Source of the DNA: a candidate division TA06 bacterium SM23_40
GTDB taxonomy: Bacteria; LJUI01; SM1-40
Assembly: GCA_001303705.1 (NCBI GenBank)
Contig: LJUI01000061.1
Span: 1 to 13,775, forward strand
Length of the DNA: 13,775 bases
Reading direction: 5' to 3'
Below are positions 6,381 through 12,206 of the stretch, one piece after another; within the stretch, counting starts at the first letter, position 1; every line of letters starts with the position of its first letter. Both the position numbers and the translations under genes were made by a program. The notes beneath the pieces are model-generated. The model saw only the letters and a program-made list of their open reading frames with translations. It did no database searches and was not told where the DNA came from.

Positions 6381-7283
6381 ATGGACCCACTCAACAGATC
6401 GATAGCGACTCTCGTGCCTCTCCTCCCCAAACCGGTCGTCCGGCTCTTCTCCAGGCGGTACATAGCGGGGGACACCCTCGACGATGCAATCCGGGTCGTC
6501 CGGTCGCTGAATAGCGACGGCATGATGGCCACCCTTGACGTGCTGGGAGAGCACACCACGCAGCGCGAGAACGCGGCCGCGGCACGCGATGCGTACTTCG
6601 AGGTCCTTCAGGCGATCGATGAACACAAGATCGATTCGAACATCTCGGTCAAGCTCACACAGCTGGGTCTCAAGCTCGACAGATCACTCTGCGAGCAGAA
6701 CATTGAGGCGATCGTCGCGAGGGCGAGAGACTACAACAACTTCGTACGCATCGACATGGAGGACAGAACGTGCACCGCCGACACGCTCGACATCTTCACC
6801 GCCCTGCGCAGCAGGCACGATAACGTCGGAATCGTCATCCAGGCGTACCTCCGACGCACGCTCACGGATGTCGAACGCCTCATCGAATGCTCTGCGAACG
6901 TGCGCGTCTGTAAGGGCGCGTACATAGAACCGCGCACCATCGCCTACAAGAGTCCAACGATCATCAACCGCAACTTCTCGTTGCTCGTGGAAGAACTTCT
7001 GTCGCATGGATGCTATGTGGGGATTGCGACACACGATGAAGAAGTGATCTGGTCTGCATATCGCATCGCTCACGTCCGGGGGCTCGAACCGCATCGATAC
7101 GAGTTCCAGATGTTGCTCGGCGTCAATGACGAGCTCGCGAGGCTCATCGTCCAGGCCGGGCACCGTCTGCGAATCTATGTACCATTCGGCCCTCACTGGT
7201 TCGCATATTCCAAGAGACGGCTCAGGGAAAATCCCCGAATCGCCGGCTATGTCTTGCAGAATCTCTTCACAAAGAGGGGTTGA
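6381..7283 (+). CDS. Proline dehydrogenase, monofunctional
   Basis: An FAD enzyme of 300 residues that oxidises L-proline to delta-1-pyrroline-5-carboxylate, the first step of proline breakdown, usually at the inner membrane face with quinone as acceptor (family knowledge). Motifs seen in order along the TIM barrel: NISVKLTQLGL (87-97), VRIDMEDR (122-129), VIQAYLRRT (152-160), VRVCKGAY (174-181) with Lys178, GIATHD (214-219), YEFQMLLG (240-247), RIYVPFG (264-270) and the paired arginines Arg279-Arg280 in YSKRRLRENP. Those two arginines and the central lysine correspond to substrate-binding positions in PutA-type domains. Length matches the single-domain bacterial enzymes (PutB/FadM type), not the PutA fusion. 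No pyrroline-5-carboxylate dehydrogenase gene lies in the window. AAAGGA (6362-6367) is 13 nt from the ATG. A 128-nt gap separates it from the reductase gene, with a perfect 10-bp palindrome GTTGCGCAAC at 6284-6293 that could be a regulator site. Confidence 0.92.
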   Translation: MDPLNRSIATLVPLLPKPVVRLFSRRYIAGDTLDDAIRVVRSLNSDGMMATLDVLGEHTTQRENAAAARDAYFEVLQAIDEHKIDSNISVKLTQLGLKLDRSLCEQNIEAIVARARDYNNFVRIDMEDRTCTADTLDIFTALRSRHDNVGIVIQAYLRRTLTDVERLIECSANVRVCKGAYIEPRTIAYKSPTIINRNFSLLVEELLSHGCYVGIATHDEEVIWSAYRIAHVRGLEPHRYEFQMLLGVNDELARLIVQAGHRLRIYVPFGPHWFAYSKRRLRENPRIAGYVLQNLFTKRG

Positions 7284-7440
7284 TCGCCGCCGTAAGAGCC
7301 ATAGTCACTCCCCACCGTCGGCAGTAGCCTGTTCGCCACTCGAGGCGTTCTGAGTAGCATCCGGCGGCGCACGGAGAGGGCTGCCGGCCCGCTGCCCGCG
7401 CCAAATGCGCCCACGACACGAAGATGAGGGAGAACTCGGC

Positions 7441-8067
7441 GTGGATATCGTCCTCCCGGAGATCAATCAGTATCTCCATGCGATGACGCCCGAACGGGAC
7501 CCGATCCTCAAGGAGATGGAGGCTCTCGGCGCACGAGATGGATTCCCCCTTGTCGGTCCGCTCGTCGGCAGGTTTCTGTACCAGATGACGATCATCGCGC
7601 GGGCGCAGCGGGTCTTCGAGATGGGATCCGGCTTCGGGTATTCCGCTTATTGGTTCGCGGCGGCCATGGCCCAGGGTGGACAGGTGATCTGTACCGACAC
7701 AAGTGAAGATCGGTTGCGCTACGCGCGCGCATTCTTCACCCGGGCAGGACTCGAGGACCGCATCGTCTGCAAGGTGGGCAATGCACTCGACATCCTCCGC
7801 ACTGAGCCAGGACCCTTTGACATCATCTTCAACGATATCGACAAACAGGACTATCCACAGGCGTTCAGGTTGGCGATGGAAAAGCTGAGACCCGGGGGAA
7901 TCCTCATAACCGATAACGTCCTCTGGTCAGGAGAGGTGCTTGCCGAGGACCCGGACGCGGAGACTAAGGCGATTCTCGAATTCAACGACCTCATCTACCG
8001 AACAGAGGGTGTCTTCAGCACTATCGTTCCCCTGAGGGACGGGCTGTCGATCAGCCTCAAACTCTGA
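7441..8067 (+). CDS. SAM-dependent O-methyltransferase, family 3 (catechol-type)
   Basis: A soluble 208-residue methyltransferase of the cation-dependent catechol/caffeoyl-CoA O-methyltransferase family. SAM motif I reads VFEMGSGFGYS at 58-68; the acidic residue after strand 2 lies in CTDTSEDRL (84-92). IIFNDIDKQDYP (128-139) and ITDNVLWSGEV (156-166) carry the Asp and Asp-Asn metal ligands expected in this family. The C-terminus LRDGLSISLK (198-207) is also typical. I chose GTG 7441 over the upstream in-frame ATG 7405. GAGGGAG (7426-7432) lies 8 nt before the GTG, and the extra 12 residues from 7405 are unlike the family, which normally begins around this point. The substrate (a catechol, flavonoid-like or other vicinal hydroxyl compound) cannot be told. 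It follows the proline dehydrogenase gene by 157 nt with no clear terminator between them. Confidence 0.88.
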   Translation: MDIVLPEINQYLHAMTPERDPILKEMEALGARDGFPLVGPLVGRFLYQMTIIARAQRVFEMGSGFGYSAYWFAAAMAQGGQVICTDTSEDRLRYARAFFTRAGLEDRIVCKVGNALDILRTEPGPFDIIFNDIDKQDYPQAFRLAMEKLRPGGILITDNVLWSGEVLAEDPDAETKAILEFNDLIYRTEGVFSTIVPLRDGLSISLKL

Positions 8068-8168
8068 CCCTAATGGCTCGTCCGACGCATAGAAGAACGC
8101 ATAGATCGCAGCTATTCTGTCGCCAGACGATCACAACCCCTAATTCATGACGTGCCGAGAGGCGGACG
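8068..8168. other. Short intergenic region with a 9-bp direct repeat
   Basis: ACGCATAGA occurs twice, at 8085-8093 and 8097-8105, with 12-bp periodicity, just after the methyltransferase stop. No terminator with a T-run is visible. The spacing (about one helical turn) could suit a regulator site, but this is inference from a short repeat. Confidence 0.3.
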
Positions 8169-8378
8169 ATGATCAACCCGCCGCTGCAACATCCGACACA
8201 AGAGGTCAGGCGCACCGAGCCGGATAGGGAGATGCCGTGTCGCGACTTCGATTTCGACTGCCTGGCGCTCGACGGAGTCGTACCGTTCGGCGATTACCGG
8301 CGCTGCTATCGGTACGCTCCCGAACTCGGCACCTGCCTCTTCGTCGTCCAGGATGAACCGCGGCGCACGTCTCCCTAG
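8169..8378 (+). CDS. Small hypothetical protein with four cysteines
   Basis: A 69-residue frame I do not recognise. In favour of a real gene: GAGAGG (8157-8162) sits 6 nt before the ATG, third codon positions are strongly G/C as in the neighbouring genes, and it fills an otherwise empty gap in the same direction as its neighbours. The N-terminal third is Pro/Arg/Glu-rich; the rest looks globular, with PCRDFDFDCLALDG (23-36), DYRRCYRYAPEL (42-53) and GTCLFVVQDE (54-63). Cysteines at 24, 31, 46 and 56 could bind a metal or pair in disulfides. There is no signal peptide or membrane segment. An opposite-strand frame overlaps it but is Arg-rich and lacks a ribosome site. It may also be spurious. 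Confidence 0.45.
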   Translation: MINPPLQHPTQEVRRTEPDREMPCRDFDFDCLALDGVVPFGDYRRCYRYAPELGTCLFVVQDEPRRTSP

Positions 8379-8517
8379 TCGCCTACCCCGTCTCGCGTAA
8401 GAACATAGCGCAGACCTGCACCGTACGGGAAACCAGTGAGGGAAATAGATAACCGGGGCGGCCGCCGGGACGATGCCAGGATGCTTTTGCGGCAGTGATT
8501 GGAGCGTTCTGATTCCG

Positions 8518-9792
8518 ATGGACAAAGCCGATTACATCATCGCCTCCTATCTGCTGGAGACGGACGGAGATCTGGAAGAGGCAGCAGACGCGTTGGCCAC
8601 TGAGCAGTCAACGGGCACGTGGACGGACGTCCCCGGGGAAGGAGAGGCCCGGGAGCGACACGGCGCCAGGGTGGTCAAGGTGACCAAGCAGGGGGAGCGA
8701 GATCGTCCCTCTCTCCCCACGCGTTTCGCACCGCAAGGCGAGGCGCCGACTGCCAGGACCTACTCCTGGGGGGTCGCAGAGATCGCCTTCCCGCACATCA
8801 ACTTCGGGCCCCGCCTACCGAACCTCCTGTCGGCCGTCGCGGGGAACCTCTTCGAAATGGGCGCGTTCACGGCAGTCAAGCTCCTCGACCTCGAACTCCC
8901 GGATGAGTTCCTATCCCGGTTCCCCGGCCCCCGGTTCGGAATCGAGGGCACACGCGAGCTGCTCGGCGTGTTCGATCGCCCTCTCGCAGGGGCCATCGTC
9001 AAGCCCTGTGTTGGACTCGGCCCCCGTGAGCTCGCTGACATCGTCTATCAGGCAGCCCGGGGCGGCCTCGACTTCATAAAGGACGACGAACTCCTCGCCG
9101 ATCCAGCGTACAACCCCCTCGAGGACCGCGTCGACGCGGTGATGGAGGCTCTGGGTCGCGCGGAGCAGGAAACGGGCGAGAAGACGATGTATGCATTCAA
9201 TGTGACAGACCGCTCCGACAGGATTCTCGAACTCCATGACATCGTCGTCGATGGGGGCGGTACGTGCGTTATGCTCAACTACGTAACGGCCGGATTTGGC
9301 GCACTGCGCATGCTCGCCGAGCACACCAGAGTCCCGATCCACGCCCACCGCGACTTCTTCCCGGCGTTCACGAGGTCTCCCTCCCTGGGGTTGAGCACGA
9401 AGGTGTTCACGAAGCTGTCGAGAATTGCCGGCGCCGATCAGCTCCATATCGGTGCATTGGCCGGCAAGCTCTATGAGACCGACGATGAAGTACTCGAGAA
9501 CGTGGCAGCTTGCATGGCCGACCTCGACGGCTTGAAGCGAAGCATGCCAGTCTCCTCAGGAGGACAGCACGCGGGGAAGGTCCCCCTCACCTGGCGAAAG
9601 ATGGGCCACCCCGACTACCTCCATCTGAGCGGCGGAGGTGTCTTCGGCCATCCTGACGGGCCCGAGGCGGGAGCCCGCTCTATCCGTCAGGCGATCGCCG
9701 CAACGTCTGAGAGTCGAAGGCTCGAGGATGCAGCGCAGGACCAGGTGGAACTCCGGCGTGCGATCGAGTACTTCGGCGAGGTACTCTATTGA
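8518..9792 (+). CDS. RuBisCO large-chain family protein (RuBisCO-like, form III/IV type)
   Basis: A cytoplasmic protein of 424 residues with both RuBisCO domains. Using spinach numbering, I can match Glu60, Thr65 and Trp66 in TEQSTGTWT (Glu29, Thr34, Trp35), Asn123 (Asn110 in GNLFEM) and Lys175 (Lys162). The carbamate/metal triad is in GGLDFIKDDE (Lys188, Asp190, Glu191), and His294-Arg295 are in HAHRD (His277, Arg278). His327 and loop-6 Lys334 are in HIGALAGK (His310, Lys317), Ser379-Gly-Gly is in VSSGG (347-349), and the phosphate-site glycines are in SGGGVFGHP (371-379). Two positions differ: Thr173 is Ile160, and Lys177 of KPK is Cys164 (KPC). Text such as KPCVGLGPRE and ARGGLDF recalls form IV RuBisCO-like proteins, while the retained loop-6 lysine recalls form III. 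Carboxylase, enolase/isomerase or decarboxylase activity on a sugar phosphate are all possible. ATG 8518 gives the family N-terminus and has GGAG (8501-8504); ATG 8473, in frame, adds 15 atypical residues. The next gene starts 3 nt after the stop. Confidence 0.9.
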   Translation: MDKADYIIASYLLETDGDLEEAADALATEQSTGTWTDVPGEGEARERHGARVVKVTKQGERDRPSLPTRFAPQGEAPTARTYSWGVAEIAFPHINFGPRLPNLLSAVAGNLFEMGAFTAVKLLDLELPDEFLSRFPGPRFGIEGTRELLGVFDRPLAGAIVKPCVGLGPRELADIVYQAARGGLDFIKDDELLADPAYNPLEDRVDAVMEALGRAEQETGEKTMYAFNVTDRSDRILELHDIVVDGGGTCVMLNYVTAGFGALRMLAEHTRVPIHAHRDFFPAFTRSPSLGLSTKVFTKLSRIAGADQLHIGALAGKLYETDDEVLENVAACMADLDGLKRSMPVSSGGQHAGKVPLTWRKMGHPDYLHLSGGGVFGHPDGPEAGARSIRQAIAATSESRRLEDAAQDQVELRRAIEYFGEVLY

Positions 9793-9795
9793 GCC

Positions 9796-10335
9796 ATGGA
9801 GGACTCATTCCGCGTCAGAGGCCGCGACTCTCGACTCTCACCTGAGGATTTGATTAAGATCGAGCGCCATCCGATCCACGTGGTCCTCGACAACCTGAGG
9901 AGCGCGTTCAACGTCGGATCCATCTTCCGCACTGCCGACGCCGCCCTCGTCGAGAGACTGCATCTGTGCGGAATCACCGCCTATCCTCCACATCAGAAGC
10001 TCGACAAGACCGCGATGGGCGCGCTCGACTATGTGCCCTGGGAACATCATCCCGACACCCGAGACGCAGTCCTGAGCCTCAAGGATCGAGGCATGCCGAT
10101 CGTCTGCCTCGAACCCGCCGACATCAGCAAGCGCTTCTGGGAGATCGAATACCCCAGGCCCGTCTGTCTCGTCCTGGGCAACGAGGCGCTAGGAATATCG
10201 CGGGATGTGCTCCACCTCGCCGACCACCTGGTACACATCCCCATGCTCGGCTTCAAGAATTCGATCAATGTGGCCACTGCATTCGGGGTGGTCGTCTTCG
10301 AGGTGGTCAGGCAGTACCGGGGCGGACAATGCTAG
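9796..10335 (+). CDS. SpoU/TrmH-family RNA 2'-O-methyltransferase
   Basis: A 179-residue SPOUT-class enzyme that transfers methyl from SAM to a ribose 2'-hydroxyl in tRNA or rRNA (family knowledge). All three family motifs are visible: motif 1 DNLRSAFNVGSIFRTAD (32-48), motif 2 VLGNEALGIS (126-135), and motif 3 IPMLGFKNSINVATAFGV (148-165), which forms the trefoil knot and SAM pocket. KTAMGALDYVPWE (71-83) is also typical. There is no extra N-terminal RNA-binding domain, so it is a compact enzyme like TrmL or small TrmH proteins; the target nucleotide cannot be told. It starts 3 nt after the RuBisCO-family stop codon with only a weak ribosome site (GCGAGG, 14 nt upstream), so translation is probably coupled to that gene. 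The functional link between the two is unclear and may be only shared transcription. Its end faces the convergent minus-strand transcript. Confidence 0.9.
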   Translation: MEDSFRVRGRDSRLSPEDLIKIERHPIHVVLDNLRSAFNVGSIFRTADAALVERLHLCGITAYPPHQKLDKTAMGALDYVPWEHHPDTRDAVLSLKDRGMPIVCLEPADISKRFWEIEYPRPVCLVLGNEALGISRDVLHLADHLVHIPMLGFKNSINVATAFGVVVFEVVRQYRGGQC

Positions 10336-10360
10336 AGAGGGATGCTCCCCCGGCGGGCGC

Positions 10361-10435
10361 AAAAAAGAACGCCCCGACAGCTTCCTCAACCGCTCAAGAA
10401 TGAACGGTTAGGAGGTGGAGGATAGCCATCGGGGC
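10361..10435 (-). terminator. Large intrinsic terminator on the minus strand
   Basis: GCCCCGA (10371-10377) and TCGGGGC (10429-10435) form a perfect 7-bp base. Within it AACCGCTC (10388-10395) pairs with GAACGGTT (10402-10409) with one mismatch and a 6-nt loop, flanked by further CCTC/GAGG pairing. Read on the minus strand the base stem is followed at once by GTTCTTTTTT (10370-10361), a good U-tract, so termination is on that strand. It would end the transcript coming from the aldolase gene or from a separate RNA gene. Confidence 0.75.
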
Positions 10436-10441
10436 AGGGAT

Positions 10442-10588
10442 AGGTGATTTCGTCAGGGCATGTTCCTGCCTCGCGCTGTAGGGGCCGAGCGCCCTGTATG
10501 TATAATGTAGTAGCCCCCTGCGCAAATCCGCAAGGGGAAAATCGCCGGCTACAGGTCTTTCGTCAGCGCCCTGATGTTCCTCTCGCGG
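10442..10588. repeat. Two diverged copies of a ~36-bp motif, 111 bp apart
   Basis: On the plus strand both 10442-10478 and 10553-10588 contain, in order, AGGT, TTTCGTCAG (10448-10456; 10558-10566), ATGTTCCT (10460-10467; 10574-10581) and CTCGCG (10470-10475; 10582-10587). The stretches between the blocks differ in length and sequence. That pattern is expected of a conserved RNA fold or protein-binding site rather than a recent duplication. Confidence 0.7.
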
Positions 10589-10673
10589 CGCGGCCGGTAG
10601 CCGGGGACCGGGCCAGGATCCGCCTCTGCCCGGCCGTGCCGACTCCGCCGGAGACGCGGCCTCTGAATCTTGC

Positions 10674-11573
10674 CTACCTGTTGCTATCCGTCCTTTCCGT
10701 GACCTCACCCCGGGCCCTTCTGCGGTACGCCTCACGCGTCAGAGCCATCTGATCCCCTTCGATCAGCGTGGGATCTTGCCCCGCGGCGAGAACGGCCAGA
10801 TAGATCTCCGCAGCCTTCGCCAGCACCTCTACCCTATCGAATGCCCGGGAGAGGGACTCGGCAACTGCCACAACGCCGTGCTTCTTCCAGAGGACGATGT
10901 CGAACTCCTCGAGAGCTTGCGCAGTGGCCTCGCCAAGCTCCAGAGAACCCGGGATCCGGTAGGGAATCGAGCCAACACCGGCAGGGAGGTGGAATCGCGT
11001 CTCCGGATGGAGGCGGAGGAGCCGATCGAGCACGACATCCGGCTTGTCGGCATAGGCCGGAAGATGGGTGAGCGCAATCAGATGCGTGGGGTGCGTATGG
11101 AGCACGGCCCTGAGCGAGGGCTTCGCCCGCTTCAGTACGGCGTGTATCGCAGCATGCGCAGGAAACTCGCTCGTCACCGGGGAGGCGCCCCAGAGGTGGA
11201 GGTATCCCTCCCCGGCCGGGAGGATCCGAATGAGCGCGACATTCTCCTCAGGTGCCACCGCCACATCACGCATTCGCCTGAGCGATCCCGTGATGAGAAG
11301 GAGATCTCCTGCCAGGTCGGGGGCCGGGACCGGCATCTTCCCGCCCGCTCCCCCGCCGGAGGCTCTACCGCCGCGAGATGGAGAGTCTGCACTATGGCGA
11401 CCCGTGGACGGGCCGCCACCCGAGGCGGCATCCGGGGAAAGAAGATCATCCCGAGTCCGACTCAACCTGACTGAGCAGTTACCTGCGTTCGCCTCCGCCC
11501 AGCCCCTCTCCGCAAGCCAGCGGGCAACGCGCGCCATCTCCTGGAGCTCTGGAATCGTGTCGATTGTCCGCAT
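10674..11573 (-). CDS. Rhamnulose-1-phosphate aldolase-like class II aldolase
   Basis: A zinc-dependent class II aldolase-family protein of 299 residues, closest in pattern to RhaD, which splits L-rhamnulose-1-phosphate into dihydroxyacetone phosphate and L-lactaldehyde (family knowledge). Seen: GNCSVRL (31-37), LLITGSLRRMRDV (92-104) for phosphate binding, GYLHLWG (123-129), TSEFPAH (134-140) with the catalytic Glu136, HTHPTHLIALTHL (159-171) with zinc ligands His159 and His161, AGVGSIPYRIPGS (198-210), and KKHGV (230-234) with His232 as third ligand. These match E. coli RhaD Glu117, His141, His143 and His212. Residues 46-85 form a Gly/Ser/Pro/Arg-rich low-complexity segment, which makes the protein longer than the 274-residue E. 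coli enzyme. ATG 11573 fits the family N-terminus and has AGAGG 11 nt upstream; the frame extends to GTG 11654, which is less likely. No other rhamnose genes are nearby. Related deoxy-ribulose-phosphate aldolases are an alternative. Confidence 0.85.
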   Translation of the reverse strand: MRTIDTIPELQEMARVARWLAERGWAEANAGNCSVRLSRTRDDLLSPDAASGGGPSTGRHSADSPSRGGRASGGGAGGKMPVPAPDLAGDLLLITGSLRRMRDVAVAPEENVALIRILPAGEGYLHLWGASPVTSEFPAHAAIHAVLKRAKPSLRAVLHTHPTHLIALTHLPAYADKPDVVLDRLLRLHPETRFHLPAGVGSIPYRIPGSLELGEATAQALEEFDIVLWKKHGVVAVAESLSRAFDRVEVLAKAAEIYLAVLAAGQDPTLIEGDQMALTREAYRRRARGEVTERTDSNR

Positions 11574-11767
11574 CAATGAGATAACCTCTTCGACACACTC
11601 ACTGGATACCCCACCCCGACGGCCACCCAACCTCAAGCCCACCGTCCTGACCACAGGCCACGACCAGACTCAGTCTACACAGACGGGCTCGAATCTGCAA
11701 GCAGCAAACCTGTGCTGAGAGGAAGATCTCGCGCCGCCCCCGGCACCAAGAAGGGCCATGAAAAGAC

Positions 11768-11796
11768 TTGACAAAAGGTCGCCGGAGGAGGAAAAT
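11768..11796 (+). promoter_or_regulatory. Possible promoter for the propeller gene
   Basis: A perfect -35 TTGACA (11768-11773) is followed after 17 nt by GAAAAT (11791-11796), which matches four of six -10 positions. Transcription from here would give a 5' leader of about 400 nt before the propeller gene. The perfect -35 is unusual in this GC-rich sequence, but a chance match is possible. Confidence 0.35.
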
Positions 11797-12140
11797 AGCG
11801 ACTAGAGCGGTGTGGCCCGCGGGGGGATGAGTAGGGTGGCGTTTTCCTCTTCGAGATCTTCTGATTCGCCCAATTCCCTGTTGCTTCCCTGGATGTTCTC
11901 CTCGCCCTTCGGATCCGAGTACGCCCCAATCCCCGGCACTACGTTCGAACCGCACGCTATCCTGCGCCGCACACCCGCACACGATTCCCTTCGCGATCGA
12001 AACCCGATCCATCACATCGACAATTCCGCTCTACTGAAAGGGGGGATGAACAGAGAGGAACGAAAACTCATCCTGGCAGCAGGTTTCCACTGTACACAGG
12101 CTCGACAGGGGGGTGAGAACGGCACATGAAATCCGGTAGC

Positions 12141-12162
12141 AAGGGTACGAGAAGGGTACGAG
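12141..12162. repeat. Perfect 11-bp tandem repeat
   Basis: AAGGGTACGAG occurs twice head-to-tail (12141-12151 and 12152-12162), 45 nt before the start of the propeller gene. With one-helical-turn spacing it could be a binding site for an activator or repressor of that gene, or simple slippage. Confidence 0.5.
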
Positions 12163-12206
12163 GTAAATCACTATTCATCGATGGGAGTGAGAGAGGAGGG
12201 GGGATC

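Larger units (their letters stand above)
10361..10600 (-). ncRNA. Candidate structured RNA with tandem motif
   Basis: Between the aldolase stop (10674) and the terminator (10361-10435) the minus strand has no plausible protein but is full of ordered secondary structure. Two copies of the block series CGCGAG, AGGAACAT, CTGACGAAA, ACCT occur in the same order (minus strand; plus coordinates 10553-10587 and 10442-10475). Between them a hairpin is closed by GTAGCC/GGCTAC (10510-10515 with 10547-10552), enclosing TGCG/CGCA and CCCC/GGGG stems. CAGGGC and GCCCTG flank the second copy. The architecture resembles a tandem aptamer or a structured small RNA, but it matches no RNA class I can recognise (tmRNA, RNase P, 6S, SRP and common riboswitch cores were considered). 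It could be a 3' UTR of the aldolase mRNA or an independent gene; no clear promoter was found. Confidence 0.45.
11574..12206. other. Long intergenic region between divergent genes
   Basis: About 630 nt separate the minus-strand aldolase from the plus-strand propeller gene. The frames here (including 11812-12129 plus and 11599-12015 minus) have Arg/Ser/Pro-rich translations without family features, so I see no protein gene. The stretch holds a plus-strand promoter candidate (11768-11796), a weak minus-strand pair TTGCAG-N17-TAGACT (11700-11672) that could serve the aldolase, a GGATGA/TCATCC dyad around 12045-12073, and a perfect 11-bp tandem repeat (12141-12162). No tRNA fold was found. Confidence 0.55.

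Noticed and set aside
9838-10050. Antisense frames opposite the RNA methyltransferase
   Set aside because: They lack ribosome sites and family motifs, while the plus strand has all three SpoU motifs.
10501-10506. Perfect TATAAT on the plus strand
   Set aside because: No acceptable -35 box 16-18 nt upstream, no gene follows on the plus strand, and it lies between the two copies of the minus-strand motif, where it is probably a loop or linker.
10361-10600. tmRNA, RNase P RNA, 6S RNA or SRP RNA
   Set aside because: None of the hallmark sequences (tmRNA T-arm/CCA end, RNase P conserved cores, SRP GGAAGGAAGCAGCC-type loop, 6S long rod with central bubble) could be found on either strand.
10444-10752. 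Plus-strand frame of 102 codons across the region after the methyltransferase
   Set aside because: It runs antisense to the aldolase end and the structured repeat region, with no ribosome site and no family features.
11812-12129. Plus-strand frame of 105 codons upstream of the propeller gene
   Set aside because: Low-complexity Ser/Arg/Pro composition, no ribosome site and no homology pattern. The propeller gene has its own strong start at 12207.
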